Below the pieces are notes generated by a model. The model saw nothing but the letters and a program-made list of their open reading frames with translations, was not told where the DNA came from and ran no database searches. A program made the translations under genes and the position numbers. DNA of 64,000 bases from Kaistella polysaccharea (GTDB taxonomy: Bacteria > Bacteroidota > Bacteroidia > Flavobacteriales > Weeksellaceae). The stretch is from assembly GCF_020410745.1 (NCBI RefSeq), contig NZ_CP084528.1, positions 2,480,001 through 2,544,000 on the forward strand, given 5' to 3'. This document shows positions 26,437 through 34,557 of this stretch, piece after piece (the stretch's first letter is position 1; every line of letters starts with the position of its first letter).

Positions 26437-26955
26437 ATGGCAGCAATTAAAGATACCAAATCATTTATGCGGATTATGCACCGTTACCTGGGATATTTCG
26501 CGGCGGGAATTATGGCGGTTTATGCCCTTAGTGGGGTACTGCTCATTTATAGAGATACCAATTTTCTGAAAAAAGAAAATAAAACGGAAATCGTTCTAAA
26601 ACCGAACATGACGGAAAAAGAACTGGCGAAAGAAATCAAAATGAAAAATATTGAATTTAAACCCAATGAAGGCGATTTAAAAATATTCGAACAGGGCACT
26701 TATAATTCGAAAACCGGGGAAGCAAAATACACGAAAATGCAATTGCCTTTTGTTTTGGAGAAATTTAATCAGCTGCATAAATCTACGTCTACACATCGTT
26801 ATGCTTCTTTAAATACGGTCTTCGGTTTTGTTTTGTTTTTCTTTGTTATTTCTTCTTTTTGGATGTTTAATTTTAAATCGAAAGCGTTTCGTCGCGGCAT
26901 GATTTACGCGGGAATTGGATTTGTTTTGGCATTGATCATGGTTTTCTTCCAGTAG
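26437..26955 (+). CDS. PepSY-associated membrane protein
   Basis: A 172-residue protein with a helix at about 17-38, a soluble middle part, and two C-terminal helices (about 120-142 and 150-171). IMHRYLGYFAAGIMAVYALSG and the later FNQLHKSTSTHRYASLNTV are typical of PepSY-TM proteins, whose conserved histidines may bind heme or ferric reductase cofactors. It lies behind the siderophore receptor, so reduction of imported iron is a fair inference. It is shorter than full PepSY-TM proteins. Confidence 0.75.
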   Translation: MAAIKDTKSFMRIMHRYLGYFAAGIMAVYALSGVLLIYRDTNFLKKENKTEIVLKPNMTEKELAKEIKMKNIEFKPNEGDLKIFEQGTYNSKTGEAKYTKMQLPFVLEKFNQLHKSTSTHRYASLNTVFGFVLFFFVISSFWMFNFKSKAFRRGMIYAGIGFVLALIMVFFQ

Positions 26956-27035
26956 TTATTGTAGAGAATGATGGTTTTTGAATAAATTTAAAATCTAGAA
27001 TTTAAAATCTATTGTTGTAAGAAAAAAGGATTCTC

Positions 27036-27115
27036 TAGCCCTGATTGAACGGCGTGTTTGAGCTCTCCCTCGCGAGGGAAAAGGGAAGGCGGGAAGCGAG
27101 TAGTGAAAGCAGGTT
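27036..27115 (+). repeat. Dispersed hairpin element, copy C
   Basis: Head TAGCCCTGATTGAACGGC and tail TAGTGAAAGCAGGTTC match copies A and F. The centre has a perfect palindrome TCCCTCGCGAGGGA, unlike the centres of the other copies. It lies between the PepSY-like gene and rpsP. Confidence 0.78.
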
Positions 27116-27167
27116 CCCGGCTCCTGAAAAAGATTGATAAGAACCACCAAATAATTATATTACCTGA

Positions 27168-27197
27168 TTGTTGAATTCATAAATTTGATTATCTTTG
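27168..27197 (+). promoter_or_regulatory. Promoter of rpsP
   Basis: TTG at 27168-27170, a 19-bp spacer, then TATCTTTG at 27190-27197; leader of about 40 nt before rpsP. Confidence 0.65.
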
Positions 27198-27243
27198 CAC
27201 CCTTATAATTAATCGGGACGAGTTCCCACAAATTCAAACATTT

Positions 27244-28020
27244 ATGTCAGTAAAAATTAGATTACAAAGACACGGTAAAAAAGGAAAACCTTTTTTCCAC
27301 ATCGTAGTTGCCGATGCAAGAGCAAGTAGAGATGGTAAATTCATCGAAAAAATCGGTACTTACAATCCTGTAGTTAACCCAGCTGTTATTGAACTTAACG
27401 TAGATGCTGCTGTAAAATGGTTAAACAACGGAGCGCAACCAACTGATACTGCTCGTGCGATTCTTTCTTACAAAGGAGTGCTTTACAAAAAACACTTACT
27501 GGGTGGAGTAGCGAAAGGTGCTTTCGATCAAGATGAAGCGGATAAAAAATTCGCCACTTGGTTAGAAGGAAAAGAACAACAAGTTCTTGGTAAAAAAGAT
27601 GGTTTGAGCAAAGCGAAAGACGATGCTAAAAAAGCAGCGTTGGAAGCTGAAACAAAAGTAAACCAAGGTAGATTAGATGCTGCTGCGAAAGTAGAAGCAG
27701 ATGCTAAAGCTGAAGCAGATGCTAAATTAGCTGAAGAAAAAGCTGCTGAAGACGCGAAAGCTGCTGAAGCTCAAGAAAAAGAAGATGCTAAAATTGCTGA
27801 AGCAAAAGCTGCTGAAGAAGCTGCAAATGCACCAGCAGAAGAAGTAAAAGAAGAAGAAAAAACAGCAGTAGAAAATGTTGCAGAAACTTTAGGCGGAGCC
27901 GCAGCTGCAGTAGCAGGTGCAGTTGAAAGCGTAAAAGAAACTGTAGCAAACGTTACTGAAAAATTAACTGGAAGCGACGAAGCAGCTACTGAAGAAGGTG
28001 CTGACGAAGCGAAGGCTTAA
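27244..28020 (+). CDS. rpsP: 30S ribosomal protein S16 with long acidic/Ala-rich extension
   Basis: Residues 1-82 are a normal S16: [34 protein letters not shown], and [20 protein letters not shown]. coli S16 has 82 residues; this protein has 258. The extra 170 residues are low complexity (A, K, E, D) with repeated short units such as KAAE and ADAKAEADA, then a segment with [19 protein letters not shown]. Bacteroidota S16 proteins are known to carry variable C-terminal tails. A terminator follows the gene, so rimM is not simply read through. Confidence 0.95.
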   Translation: MSVKIRLQRHGKKGKPFFHIVVADARASRDGKFIEKIGTYNPVVNPAVIELNVDAAVKWLNNGAQPTDTARAILSYKGVLYKKHLLGGVAKGAFDQDEADKKFATWLEGKEQQVLGKKDGLSKAKDDAKKAALEAETKVNQGRLDAAAKVEADAKAEADAKLAEEKAAEDAKAAEAQEKEDAKIAEAKAAEEAANAPAEEVKEEEKTAVENVAETLGGAAAAVAGAVESVKETVANVTEKLTGSDEAATEEGADEAKA

Positions 28021-28044
28021 TAAAATTTCTTTTTGTAAGAATTA

Positions 28045-28078
28045 TAGAGACGTCATTTTTTGACGTCTCTCTTATTTT
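28045..28078 (+). terminator. Intrinsic terminator between rpsP and rimM
   Basis: AGAGACGTCA pairs with TGACGTCTCT around a short T loop, then CTTATTTT. It would uncouple rpsP from rimM. Confidence 0.8.
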
Positions 28079-28087
28079 AAAACCATT

Positions 28088-28095
28088 TATATTTG
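28088..28095 (+). promoter_or_regulatory. -7 element immediately before rimM
   Basis: TATATTTG with only CATC between it and the ATG at 28100, so the transcript probably starts at or near the start codon. Confidence 0.55.
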
Positions 28096-28099
28096 CATC

Positions 28100-28642
28100 A
28101 TGAAAAAAGAAGATTGCTATTTTTTAGGAAAAATTACCCGCCGACACGGATTGCATGGAAATGTATTCCTGAAACTGGATACCGACCAACCTGAAATGTA
28201 TTCTAAATTAGATACGGTATTCGTTGATATCAACGGATTACTGGTGCCTTTTTTCATTGCCAAACAAGCTTGGAGCAAAGGTGAAACGCTCATTGTTTCT
28301 TTCAAAAACTCTACGGAAGCTTTGGTAGATCAAGTGGTGGGAAAAGATGTTTATCTGCCCCTTTCTGGCTTACCAAAATTAACAGGAAATAAATTCTATT
28401 ATCACGAAGTTGTAGGTTTTGAAATCCGCGAAGAAGATGGGAAATCATGTGGCGTAATTGAATCGATTAATGATCAAACCGGTCAGCATTATTTCCTTCT
28501 TAATTTAGCGGGGAAACAAATTGTAATTCCAATTATCAGAGATTGGATTCTGGAATTAAACCGCGAAGAAAAATATTTGAAAATGTCTTTACCGGAAGGT
28601 TTGATGGATGTTTTCTTAGTGCCATCGAAGAAGGACGAGTAA
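28100..28642 (+). CDS. rimM: Ribosome maturation factor RimM
   Basis: A 180-residue protein needed for 30S head assembly, binding S19. The N-terminal RimM domain has YFLGKITRRHGLHGNVFLKL, and the C-terminal PRC-barrel part has NKFYYHEVVGFEI and VIPIIRDWILELN, which is the usual IPxI pattern. Length is normal. It has its own -7 element behind the rpsP terminator. There is no trmD or rplS after it, unlike the common operon order. Confidence 0.95.
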   Translation: MKKEDCYFLGKITRRHGLHGNVFLKLDTDQPEMYSKLDTVFVDINGLLVPFFIAKQAWSKGETLIVSFKNSTEALVDQVVGKDVYLPLSGLPKLTGNKFYYHEVVGFEIREEDGKSCGVIESINDQTGQHYFLLNLAGKQIVIPIIRDWILELNREEKYLKMSLPEGLMDVFLVPSKKDE

Positions 28643-28700
28643 TTTATAATATCTTTTTGAGCGACTTCATCTGCCTGATTTTATCCTGCGTTTATTAAAG

Positions 28701-28750
28701 GTATTCCCGCTTTTTTATTGCACTATTTTCTATAAAAATAGCTCCACTAA
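28701..28750 (-). repeat. Dispersed hairpin element, degenerate copy D (minus orientation)
   Basis: On the minus strand the segment reads GTGGAGCTATTTTTAT, later ATAAAAAAGCGGGAATAC, parallel to copy B (GGAGCTCTTTTTGTG and AAAAAAGCGGGAGTGG). The outer ends are worn, so this is the least certain copy. Confidence 0.5.
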
Positions 28751-28837
28751 AGTAATTTCTCTGCTGCGATTTTACATTAATTTCGTTATTAAATTGTAAA
28801 AATACTGGCATAGAAGGTATTCGGTGGGTTTTTATTG

Positions 28838-28952
28838 TTTTTTAGTCTGCATTATTCTACGGAAAGAAAAACGTAAAAAAGTGTAGATGTCAAAGGCCGG
28901 AACAGGTCCAAGAATTGAATCAAAATCGCTTGATAAAAAGCGATTTTTTTTG
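28838..28952 (+). ncRNA. Possible small RNA with intrinsic terminator
   Basis: A gene-free stretch that ends in a textbook terminator: AAAATCGCTT (28922-28931) pairs with AAGCGATTTT (28938-28947) before a T-run. Upstream, CAT/CTAC (28850-28860) can pair with GTAG/ATG (28883-28889), and GGCC at 28895 with GGTC at 28905. No protein gene precedes the terminator after rimM ended 200 bp earlier. The RNA has no recognised identity. Confidence 0.3.
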
Positions 28953-28995
28953 TGATAATTTCCGCCTAAGAGCAAATTTTACGCCAATTTTTTAG

Positions 28996-29003
28996 TAAGT
29001 TTG
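28996..29003 (+). promoter_or_regulatory. Candidate -7 element for asnS
   Basis: TAAGTTTG overlaps an in-frame upstream TTG at 29001, so the asnS start must be further in, at ATG 29073. Confidence 0.5.
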
Positions 29004-29072
29004 CAAGTATTCATTATTCCTACGGCGACGCGCAAAGCAAGAGTAGAACAACTAAAAAATGACTTTCAGCAA

Positions 29073-30518
29073 ATGAGAACGACTATCAAAGAATTATTAG
29101 GAAATTATAAAAAACAACTTCATCACGATATCACGATCCAAGGTTGGGTTCGCGCATTTCGTTCCAATCGGTTCATTGCTTTAAATGACGGATCTACGAT
29201 CAACAATCTTCAGATTGTGGTCGACTTTGAAAATTTTGATGAAAATATTCTTAAAAATATTACCAATGCTGCGTCTCTAAAGATTGTCGGCGAAGTAGTG
29301 GAAAGTCAGGGAGCTGGACAAAGCATTGAAATTATCGCGAAAAAAATTATCATCTTAGGAGATAATTTTACTGAAGAAAGAGATAAAACCATCCTTCAAC
29401 CGAAGAAACATTCGCTAGAAATTTTGCGTGAGCAAGCGCATTTGCGTTTCCGGACGAATCTTTTCAGTGCAGTTTTCAGAGTGAGAAGTTCGGTGAGTTT
29501 TGCGATTCATCAGTTCTTTAATCAAAACCAGTTTTTCTACATGAATACGCCGATTATTACGGGCGCAGATGCAGAAGGAGCTGGTGAAATGTTTAGTGTA
29601 ACTAATTTTGATTTGAATGAAATTCCGCGAACTGAAAACGGTGATATCGATTTTGAACAGGATTTTTTCGGCAAGAAAACGAACCTTACCGTTTCCGGTC
29701 AGCTTAGTGTAGAAACTGCGATGATGGGATTGGGAAGAGTTTATACTTTCGGCCCCACCTTTCGTGCGGAAAACTCAAATACAACACGTCATCTCGCGGA
29801 ATTCTGGATGGTGGAACCTGAAGTTGCGTTTAATAATTTAGAAGATAATATTGATCTTGCAGAAGATTTCTTAAAATATGTCATCAATTATGTTTTAGAA
29901 AACTGTAAAGATGATTTGGAGTTTTTAGATAAACGATTTGCAGATGAACAAAAGCAGAAACCTGAAAAAGACAGAGCATCAGAAGGTTTAATTGAGAAAT
30001 TACAAAACGTAATTCAGAAAAGATTCAAGAGAGTTTCTTATACAGAAGCGATTGATATTCTGAAAAATTCCAAAGAAAATAAAAAAGGAAAATTCCAGTT
30101 TCCTATTGAAGAATGGGGTGCAGATCTACAAAGTGAGCACGAGCGTTTTCTTGTAGAAAAGCATTTCGAATGTCCGGTTGTACTTTTTGATTATCCGAAA
30201 GACATCAAGGCTTTCTATATGAAACTGAATGAAGATGGTAAAACCGTGGCCGCAATGGATGTTTTATTCCCAGGAATCGGGGAAATTATCGGTGGATCGC
30301 AGCGTGAAGACCAGCTTAGCATTCTTCAAAATAAGATGAAAGATATGAATGTGGATGAAGAAGAATTGTGGTGGTATTTAGATACGAGAAAATTCGGATC
30401 GGTGCCGCATGCAGGTTTTGGTTTGGGTCTGGAAAGATTGGTTCTTTTCGTAACCGGAATGACCAACATCAGAGATGTAATTCCTTTCCCGAGAACACCG
30501 AACAATGCGGAGTTTTAA
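29073..30518 (+). CDS. asnS: Asparaginyl-tRNA synthetase
   Basis: A 481-residue class II synthetase that charges tRNA-Asn. It has an N-terminal OB-fold anticodon domain ([20 protein letters not shown]), class II motif 2 ([20 protein letters not shown]) and motif 3 ([16 protein letters not shown]), and the end [16 protein letters not shown] typical of AsnRS. The frame is open to a TTG at 29001, but that lies in the promoter element, so ATG 29073 (MRTTIKELL) is chosen; length then agrees with the family. rpoN follows after 68 bp. Confidence 0.96.
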   Translation: MRTTIKELLGNYKKQLHHDITIQGWVRAFRSNRFIALNDGSTINNLQIVVDFENFDENILKNITNAASLKIVGEVVESQGAGQSIEIIAKKIIILGDNFTEERDKTILQPKKHSLEILREQAHLRFRTNLFSAVFRVRSSVSFAIHQFFNQNQFFYMNTPIITGADAEGAGEMFSVTNFDLNEIPRTENGDIDFEQDFFGKKTNLTVSGQLSVETAMMGLGRVYTFGPTFRAENSNTTRHLAEFWMVEPEVAFNNLEDNIDLAEDFLKYVINYVLENCKDDLEFLDKRFADEQKQKPEKDRASEGLIEKLQNVIQKRFKRVSYTEAIDILKNSKENKKGKFQFPIEEWGADLQSEHERFLVEKHFECPVVLFDYPKDIKAFYMKLNEDGKTVAAMDVLFPGIGEIIGGSQREDQLSILQNKMKDMNVDEEELWWYLDTRKFGSVPHAGFGLGLERLVLFVTGMTNIRDVIPFPRTPNNAEF

Positions 30519-30586
30519 TAAAAATTCAGTAAGTTTAAAGTCCGATTACAAAAAACACAAAAAAATAGAGAAAATAGCATCTTAAT

Positions 30587-32062
30587 ATGTTAAAGCAAAA
30601 TCTTCAAATGCGACTTGGCCAGAAATTGGCCCCCCAACAAATTCAGTTAATGAAGCTTATTCAGCTTCATACATTGGAGTTTGAGGAAGAACTTGAGCGC
30701 GAGCTGGAAGAAAATCCAGCTTTGGAAAAAGTACAGGAAGAAAATAAAGAAGAAGAATTTTCACCTGAGGAAAGTTTTGAAGAAGAGGGAACCGAAACTA
30801 TCGATACAGATTTCGATGTAAATGATTATATTTTCGACGACGAACCGGCCTATAAAACGACGGCAAGCAACTACTCGGCAGACGACGAAGAGTTTGATAA
30901 TCAATCGTTACTTACCGAAGGTCAGTCTTTGTACGATTATCTTTTAGAACAGATTCGATTATCAAGTATTGAAAATCAAGATCTTCAAATCGCGGAATAT
31001 ATCATTGGCAATTTAGATAATGATGGCTATCTTCGTCGTGAAATCAAGCAATTAGTAGATGATTTGGCATTTTCCCAGGGAATTTTTACCACGGTAGAAA
31101 ATGTTCAGGAAATTCTGGAAAATTATGTACAGAAATTAGATCCGCCAGGAGTTGGAGCGAGAAGTTTGCAGGAATGTTTATTACTTCAAATTGAGAAAAA
31201 AATAAGCGCTGATAAAGCGGTAAGCTTGGCTGGAAATATATTGCGTAATCAATTTGATGCTTTGACGAATAAGCATTACAACAAGATTATTCAGAAATAT
31301 GATATTGAAGAGGAAGATCTTAAAGATGCGTTGGAAGTCATATCTAAACTTTCGCCAAAAGTGGGCGGAAATTTCGATACACAGACTATTACCATTAATA
31401 ATGAAATTATCCCCGATTTCCTGATCACCGTTAAAGATAATGGTGCAAAAGGAGTGGAAGTAATTCCTTCGCTAAATAGTAAAAATGCGCCTTCACTGCG
31501 TGTATCAGATGAATACAAGGATATTTTAACGACTTATTCGCACGATAAAAAATCGGCGGAACACAAACAGGCTGCGCTTTTTATTAAGCAAAAATTAGAT
31601 GCTGCGAAATGGTATATTGATGCGATTAATCAAAGACAAAATACTTTGCTACAAACAATTTCCGCGATCGTGAAATTGCAGAAAGAATATTTCATTACGG
31701 CTGATGATAAATCGTTGAAACCGATGATTTTAAAAGATGTTGCCGATATTACAGGATTCGACATTTCTACGATTTCGCGTGTTGTAAAAAGTAAATACGC
31801 TGATACGCCGAATGGAATTGTGTATTTGAAAAGTCTGTTTTCCGATTCCTTGACGAACGACGACGGCGAAGAAGTTTCCACAAAAGAAATTAAAACGCAC
31901 CTTATGGATGTCATCGACGCTGAAAATAAAAGAAAACCACTTACCGATGATGCTTTGGTAGGACTTTTAAAAGAAAAGGGCTATAATATTGCGCGTCGTA
32001 CGATTGCGAAATACCGTGAGCAGCTGAGTATTCCGGTAGCGCGCTTAAGAAAAGAATTGTAA
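30587..32062 (+). CDS. rpoN: RNA polymerase sigma-54 factor
   Basis: A 491-residue sigma-54. Region I is Gln/Leu rich (QMRLGQKLAPQQIQLMKLIQ), region II is acidic (about 45-90), region III has the core-binding and HTH parts (FDISTISRVVKSKYADTPNG), and the RpoN box ARRTIAKYRE lies near the C-terminus. It recognises -24/-12 promoters and needs AAA+ activators, none of which lies in this window. A hairpin with the converging gene follows. Confidence 0.97.
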   Translation: MLKQNLQMRLGQKLAPQQIQLMKLIQLHTLEFEEELERELEENPALEKVQEENKEEEFSPEESFEEEGTETIDTDFDVNDYIFDDEPAYKTTASNYSADDEEFDNQSLLTEGQSLYDYLLEQIRLSSIENQDLQIAEYIIGNLDNDGYLRREIKQLVDDLAFSQGIFTTVENVQEILENYVQKLDPPGVGARSLQECLLLQIEKKISADKAVSLAGNILRNQFDALTNKHYNKIIQKYDIEEEDLKDALEVISKLSPKVGGNFDTQTITINNEIIPDFLITVKDNGAKGVEVIPSLNSKNAPSLRVSDEYKDILTTYSHDKKSAEHKQAALFIKQKLDAAKWYIDAINQRQNTLLQTISAIVKLQKEYFITADDKSLKPMILKDVADITGFDISTISRVVKSKYADTPNGIVYLKSLFSDSLTNDDGEEVSTKEIKTHLMDVIDAENKRKPLTDDALVGLLKEKGYNIARRTIAKYREQLSIPVARLRKEL

Positions 32063-32077
32063 AAATTACTTTGAGAA

Positions 32078-32122
32078 ATATAGAAGAAGAGGGGAGTTTT
32101 AATTAATTTCCCTCTTCTATAT
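32078..32122. terminator. Hairpin between converging rpoN and the membrane protein gene
   Basis: ATATAGAAG then AGGG on the left pairs with the CCCTCTTCTATAT side on the right, with a 3-nt bulge. The right arm overlaps the last codons of the minus-strand gene. Confidence 0.6.
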
Positions 32123-32774
32123 TTTGGAGTTGTTCCAGATTTTTCCCCAATCTTTTTAAGATAAACCCGTATACAATTCGGTAATATAACCAAATCAAGA
32201 CAACGCTAATTCCCATTGTTAAAAGTAATCCAGTGATAAATCCAATTAAAGTTGGGTTGGTTAATTCGATGTTTTGTTGAGCTAAAACCGAGAAAGTAAA
32301 TATTCCTAAAATCAGCGTAAATAGAATGACCAAAGAGATATTTGCCAATATAAAAAGTTGAACTGTTTTTTTGAATTTAATAATTTGCAGAATTAGTTTT
32401 TTGAGATTAGATTCTACATTAATTTTCCGGTAATTTTCATAAAACAAGTAAACAAAAATGGCCGTAAGTCCCAAGCTCACCATTTTTAAGACGAGATAAA
32501 GACTATCAATTGTGTTTTCAAATTGGTTTGAATTATCGATACCCAGCTTGCCCAAAACACTCATTAAATCGGTAGTGTCTTCCCCAAAAAACGTATAATA
32601 TACATTGGCGGCAAGAATCAAAATAAATTCAATAAGACTGATCCACAAAATATACTTCACATAATTACGTGAAGATTTATTCAGCATCAATTCTATTTCG
32701 CTGGTGTCGTATTTTGGCTGAGCAGGCTCTTGCTGCCAGCTTTTTTTGAAATCGTCTAAATCAAATTCAGGCAT
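32103..32774 (-). CDS. Membrane protein paired with an ECF sigma factor
   Basis: A 223-residue protein with a soluble N-terminus (FDLDDFKKSWQQEPAQPKYD) and about four membrane helices (around 38-58, 85-110, 134-158, 178-205). Its start overlaps the end of the sigma gene by 8 bp, so the two are translationally coupled. Small membrane proteins with a cytoplasmic N-terminus in this position often act as anti-sigma factors in Bacteroidota. No classical zinc-finger anti-sigma motif (HxxxCxxC) is present, so the function is inferred from position. Confidence 0.72.
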   Translation of the reverse strand: MPEFDLDDFKKSWQQEPAQPKYDTSEIELMLNKSSRNYVKYILWISLIEFILILAANVYYTFFGEDTTDLMSVLGKLGIDNSNQFENTIDSLYLVLKMVSLGLTAIFVYLFYENYRKINVESNLKKLILQIIKFKKTVQLFILANISLVILFTLILGIFTFSVLAQQNIELTNPTLIGFITGLLLTMGISVVLIWLYYRIVYGFILKRLGKNLEQLQNIEEGN

Positions 32775-33261
32775 GCTTTTCCATTAGTTGTTTTAAAGTT
32801 TTCTTTAATCTGTTCATTTTTACCCGCGCATTAACCTCTGTGATCCCTAAATTTTCCGCAATGTCACGATAGGGCAAATCATCCAGATACATGGTGACAA
32901 TCGCACGTTCTACATTGGGTAGCATTTTTATGACTTTATAAAGCGTAGTAATATGTTGGTGTTTTTCATCGTCAATTTCCACAAAATCACTGTGATGATA
33001 ATCCATCAGTTCATCGGTCTGGGGAGATTTTGTTTTCTTTCTGAATAGCGTAATAGCAGTATTTAAGGCGACTCGATACATCCAGGTAGAGATTTTCGAT
33101 TGTCCTTTGAATGAGTCGTAGGAACGCCAAAGTTGTAACACAATTTCCTGAAAAAGATCTTGTTCGTCCTCCAAAGTATTGGTGTAAAGCCGGGAAACCT
33201 TTATAATCAAGCCCTGATTATCTTTAATAAGTTTCGCGAATTCTTTCTCTTTAAGGCTCAA
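32767..33261 (-). CDS. ECF-type RNA polymerase sigma factor
   Basis: A 164-residue sigma-70 family protein. Region 2 shows DEQDLFQEIVLQLWRSYDSF and STWMYRVALNTAI; region 4 shows DLPYRDIAENLGITEVNAR followed by VKMNRLKKTLKQL. This is the ECF layout without regions 1 and 3. The overlapping downstream gene is a candidate anti-sigma factor. It is divergent from lptB, 138 bp apart. Confidence 0.93.
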   Translation of the reverse strand: MSLKEKEFAKLIKDNQGLIIKVSRLYTNTLEDEQDLFQEIVLQLWRSYDSFKGQSKISTWMYRVALNTAITLFRKKTKSPQTDELMDYHHSDFVEIDDEKHQHITTLYKVIKMLPNVERAIVTMYLDDLPYRDIAENLGITEVNARVKMNRLKKTLKQLMEKHA

Positions 33262-33387
33262 GGTCTTTCAATTTAGGAAAGAGCGAAGTTAATTTTTTTT
33301 CGTTGAAAAGTAAAGTAATTAAGCACTTATCATTCTTTTAATTAAAAGCCTAGCGAAGCATTTATCCCAATCTTACATCTAATTTAT

Positions 33388-33395
33388 TATATTTG
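33388..33395 (+). promoter_or_regulatory. -7 element immediately before lptB
   Basis: TATATTTG with CTGC before the ATG at 33400, exactly the spacing seen at rimM. Confidence 0.55.
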
Positions 33396-33399
33396 CTGC

Positions 33400-34461
33400 A
33401 TGATTCTACGCGGAGAAAATTTAATTAAAGAGTATGGTCCCAAAAAAGTTGTAAAAGGCGTTTCAGTGGAAGTTGCACAAGGCGAAATCGTAGGATTACT
33501 CGGTCCAAACGGTGCCGGAAAAACCACAAGTTTCTACATGATTGTGGGACTTGTAAAACCAACTTCGGGTAAGATTTTCTTGAACGATAAAGAAATTACA
33601 AACGATGCCATGTACCGTCGTGCGCAGAAAGGAATCGGCTATTTAGCACAGGAAGCATCGGTATTCCGCAAACTTTCCGTAGAAGATAATATTCTGGGCG
33701 TATTGCAATTAACAAATCTTTCGCGGCGAGAACAGCAGATGAAATGTGATGAATTGATTGAAGAATTTTCCCTGCAGCACGTGCGTAAAAACCGTGGAGA
33801 CTTATTGTCAGGTGGAGAAAGAAGAAGAACTGAAATCGCACGTTGTTTGGCGACAAGTCCAAATTTTATTTTGCTTGATGAACCTTTCGCCGGCGTTGAT
33901 CCAATTGCGGTAGAAGATATCCAGAAAATTGTTCGCAGTTTGGTTGATAAAAATATCGGAATATTAATCACCGATCACAATGTACAGCAGACTCTAGCGA
34001 TTACCCATAAAACCTACATTATGTTTGAAGGTAGGATTTTAAAAGAAGGTCTTCCGCATGATTTGGCTAATGATCCGCAAGTTCGCGAGGCTTATCTGGG
34101 AGAAAATTTTGTGTATCAGGATATTTTAAATAAACCGAAAAAAAGAGCCTTTGTTTATAATATCTGGGCCGGAAATTTTGATTCGAAAAACCAGTTCCAG
34201 AGTTTTGTAGATGAAAAATTCGCAAATGAAGAAAATCTGCGTTTAATGTACGGCTTTGAAGACATCAGTTTTGCATCGCTTGCAAACTCAGAAATCGAAC
34301 ATATATTTACTGAAGTGGTTGATAAGACAGCGAACAATTCTTACCTTTTTCAGAAGAAAGAAATTACATCTATGTATCCTTTTGAACAGGCTGAATCTGA
34401 CTCTAAAGTAAGCAGCACATCAGAATTACATTATCTCACGAGCTTTCTCTTCCAGTCTTAA
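33400..34461 (+). CDS. lptB: LPS export ATPase LptB with additional C-terminal domain
   Basis: Residues 1-242 are LptB: Walker A GPNGAGKT (36-43), signature LSGGERRRTEIARCL, and Walker B FILLDEPFAGVDP, ending REAYLGENF. LptB drives LPS transport with LptFG. The usual length is about 240 residues; this one is 353. The last 110 residues begin AFVYNIWAGNFDSKNQFQSF and are not part of LptB. The WxGxF start resembles the Imm22/DUF4284 family, a tentative likeness. Membrane partners are not in the window. A short leader is expected (element 4 bp upstream). Confidence 0.9.
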   Translation: MILRGENLIKEYGPKKVVKGVSVEVAQGEIVGLLGPNGAGKTTSFYMIVGLVKPTSGKIFLNDKEITNDAMYRRAQKGIGYLAQEASVFRKLSVEDNILGVLQLTNLSRREQQMKCDELIEEFSLQHVRKNRGDLLSGGERRRTEIARCLATSPNFILLDEPFAGVDPIAVEDIQKIVRSLVDKNIGILITDHNVQQTLAITHKTYIMFEGRILKEGLPHDLANDPQVREAYLGENFVYQDILNKPKKRAFVYNIWAGNFDSKNQFQSFVDEKFANEENLRLMYGFEDISFASLANSEIEHIFTEVVDKTANNSYLFQKKEITSMYPFEQAESDSKVSSTSELHYLTSFLFQS

Positions 34462-34557
34462 TTTTTCAGCTAAATATTTTAAGGTCAGAATATTTATTTC
34501 CACAAAAGGTGATCAGATTTTTGTTTCCTAAGAGTTTTGTGAATTTTTCTTTTTATT

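Larger units (their letters stand above)
28643..29072. other. 430-bp gene-free stretch between rimM and asnS
   Basis: It holds a worn hairpin element copy (28701-28750), a possible small RNA ending in a strong terminator (28838-28952), and a -7 element for asnS (28996-29003). No ORF with coding character is seen. Confidence 0.6.

Noticed and set aside
26378-26569. A 63-residue frame before the PepSY-like gene
   Set aside because: It overlaps the hairpin and the start of the better supported gene in another frame.
28838-28952. Signal recognition particle RNA or 6S RNA
   Set aside because: The SRP tetraloop region (GGAAGGAAGC-type) and the 6S long hairpin are not present in order; only a terminator and weak helices remain, so it is listed as an unknown RNA.
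29001-29072. Upstream extension of asnS from a TTG
   Set aside because: It lies inside a TAnnTTTG element and lacks synthetase similarity; ATG 29073 gives the normal length.
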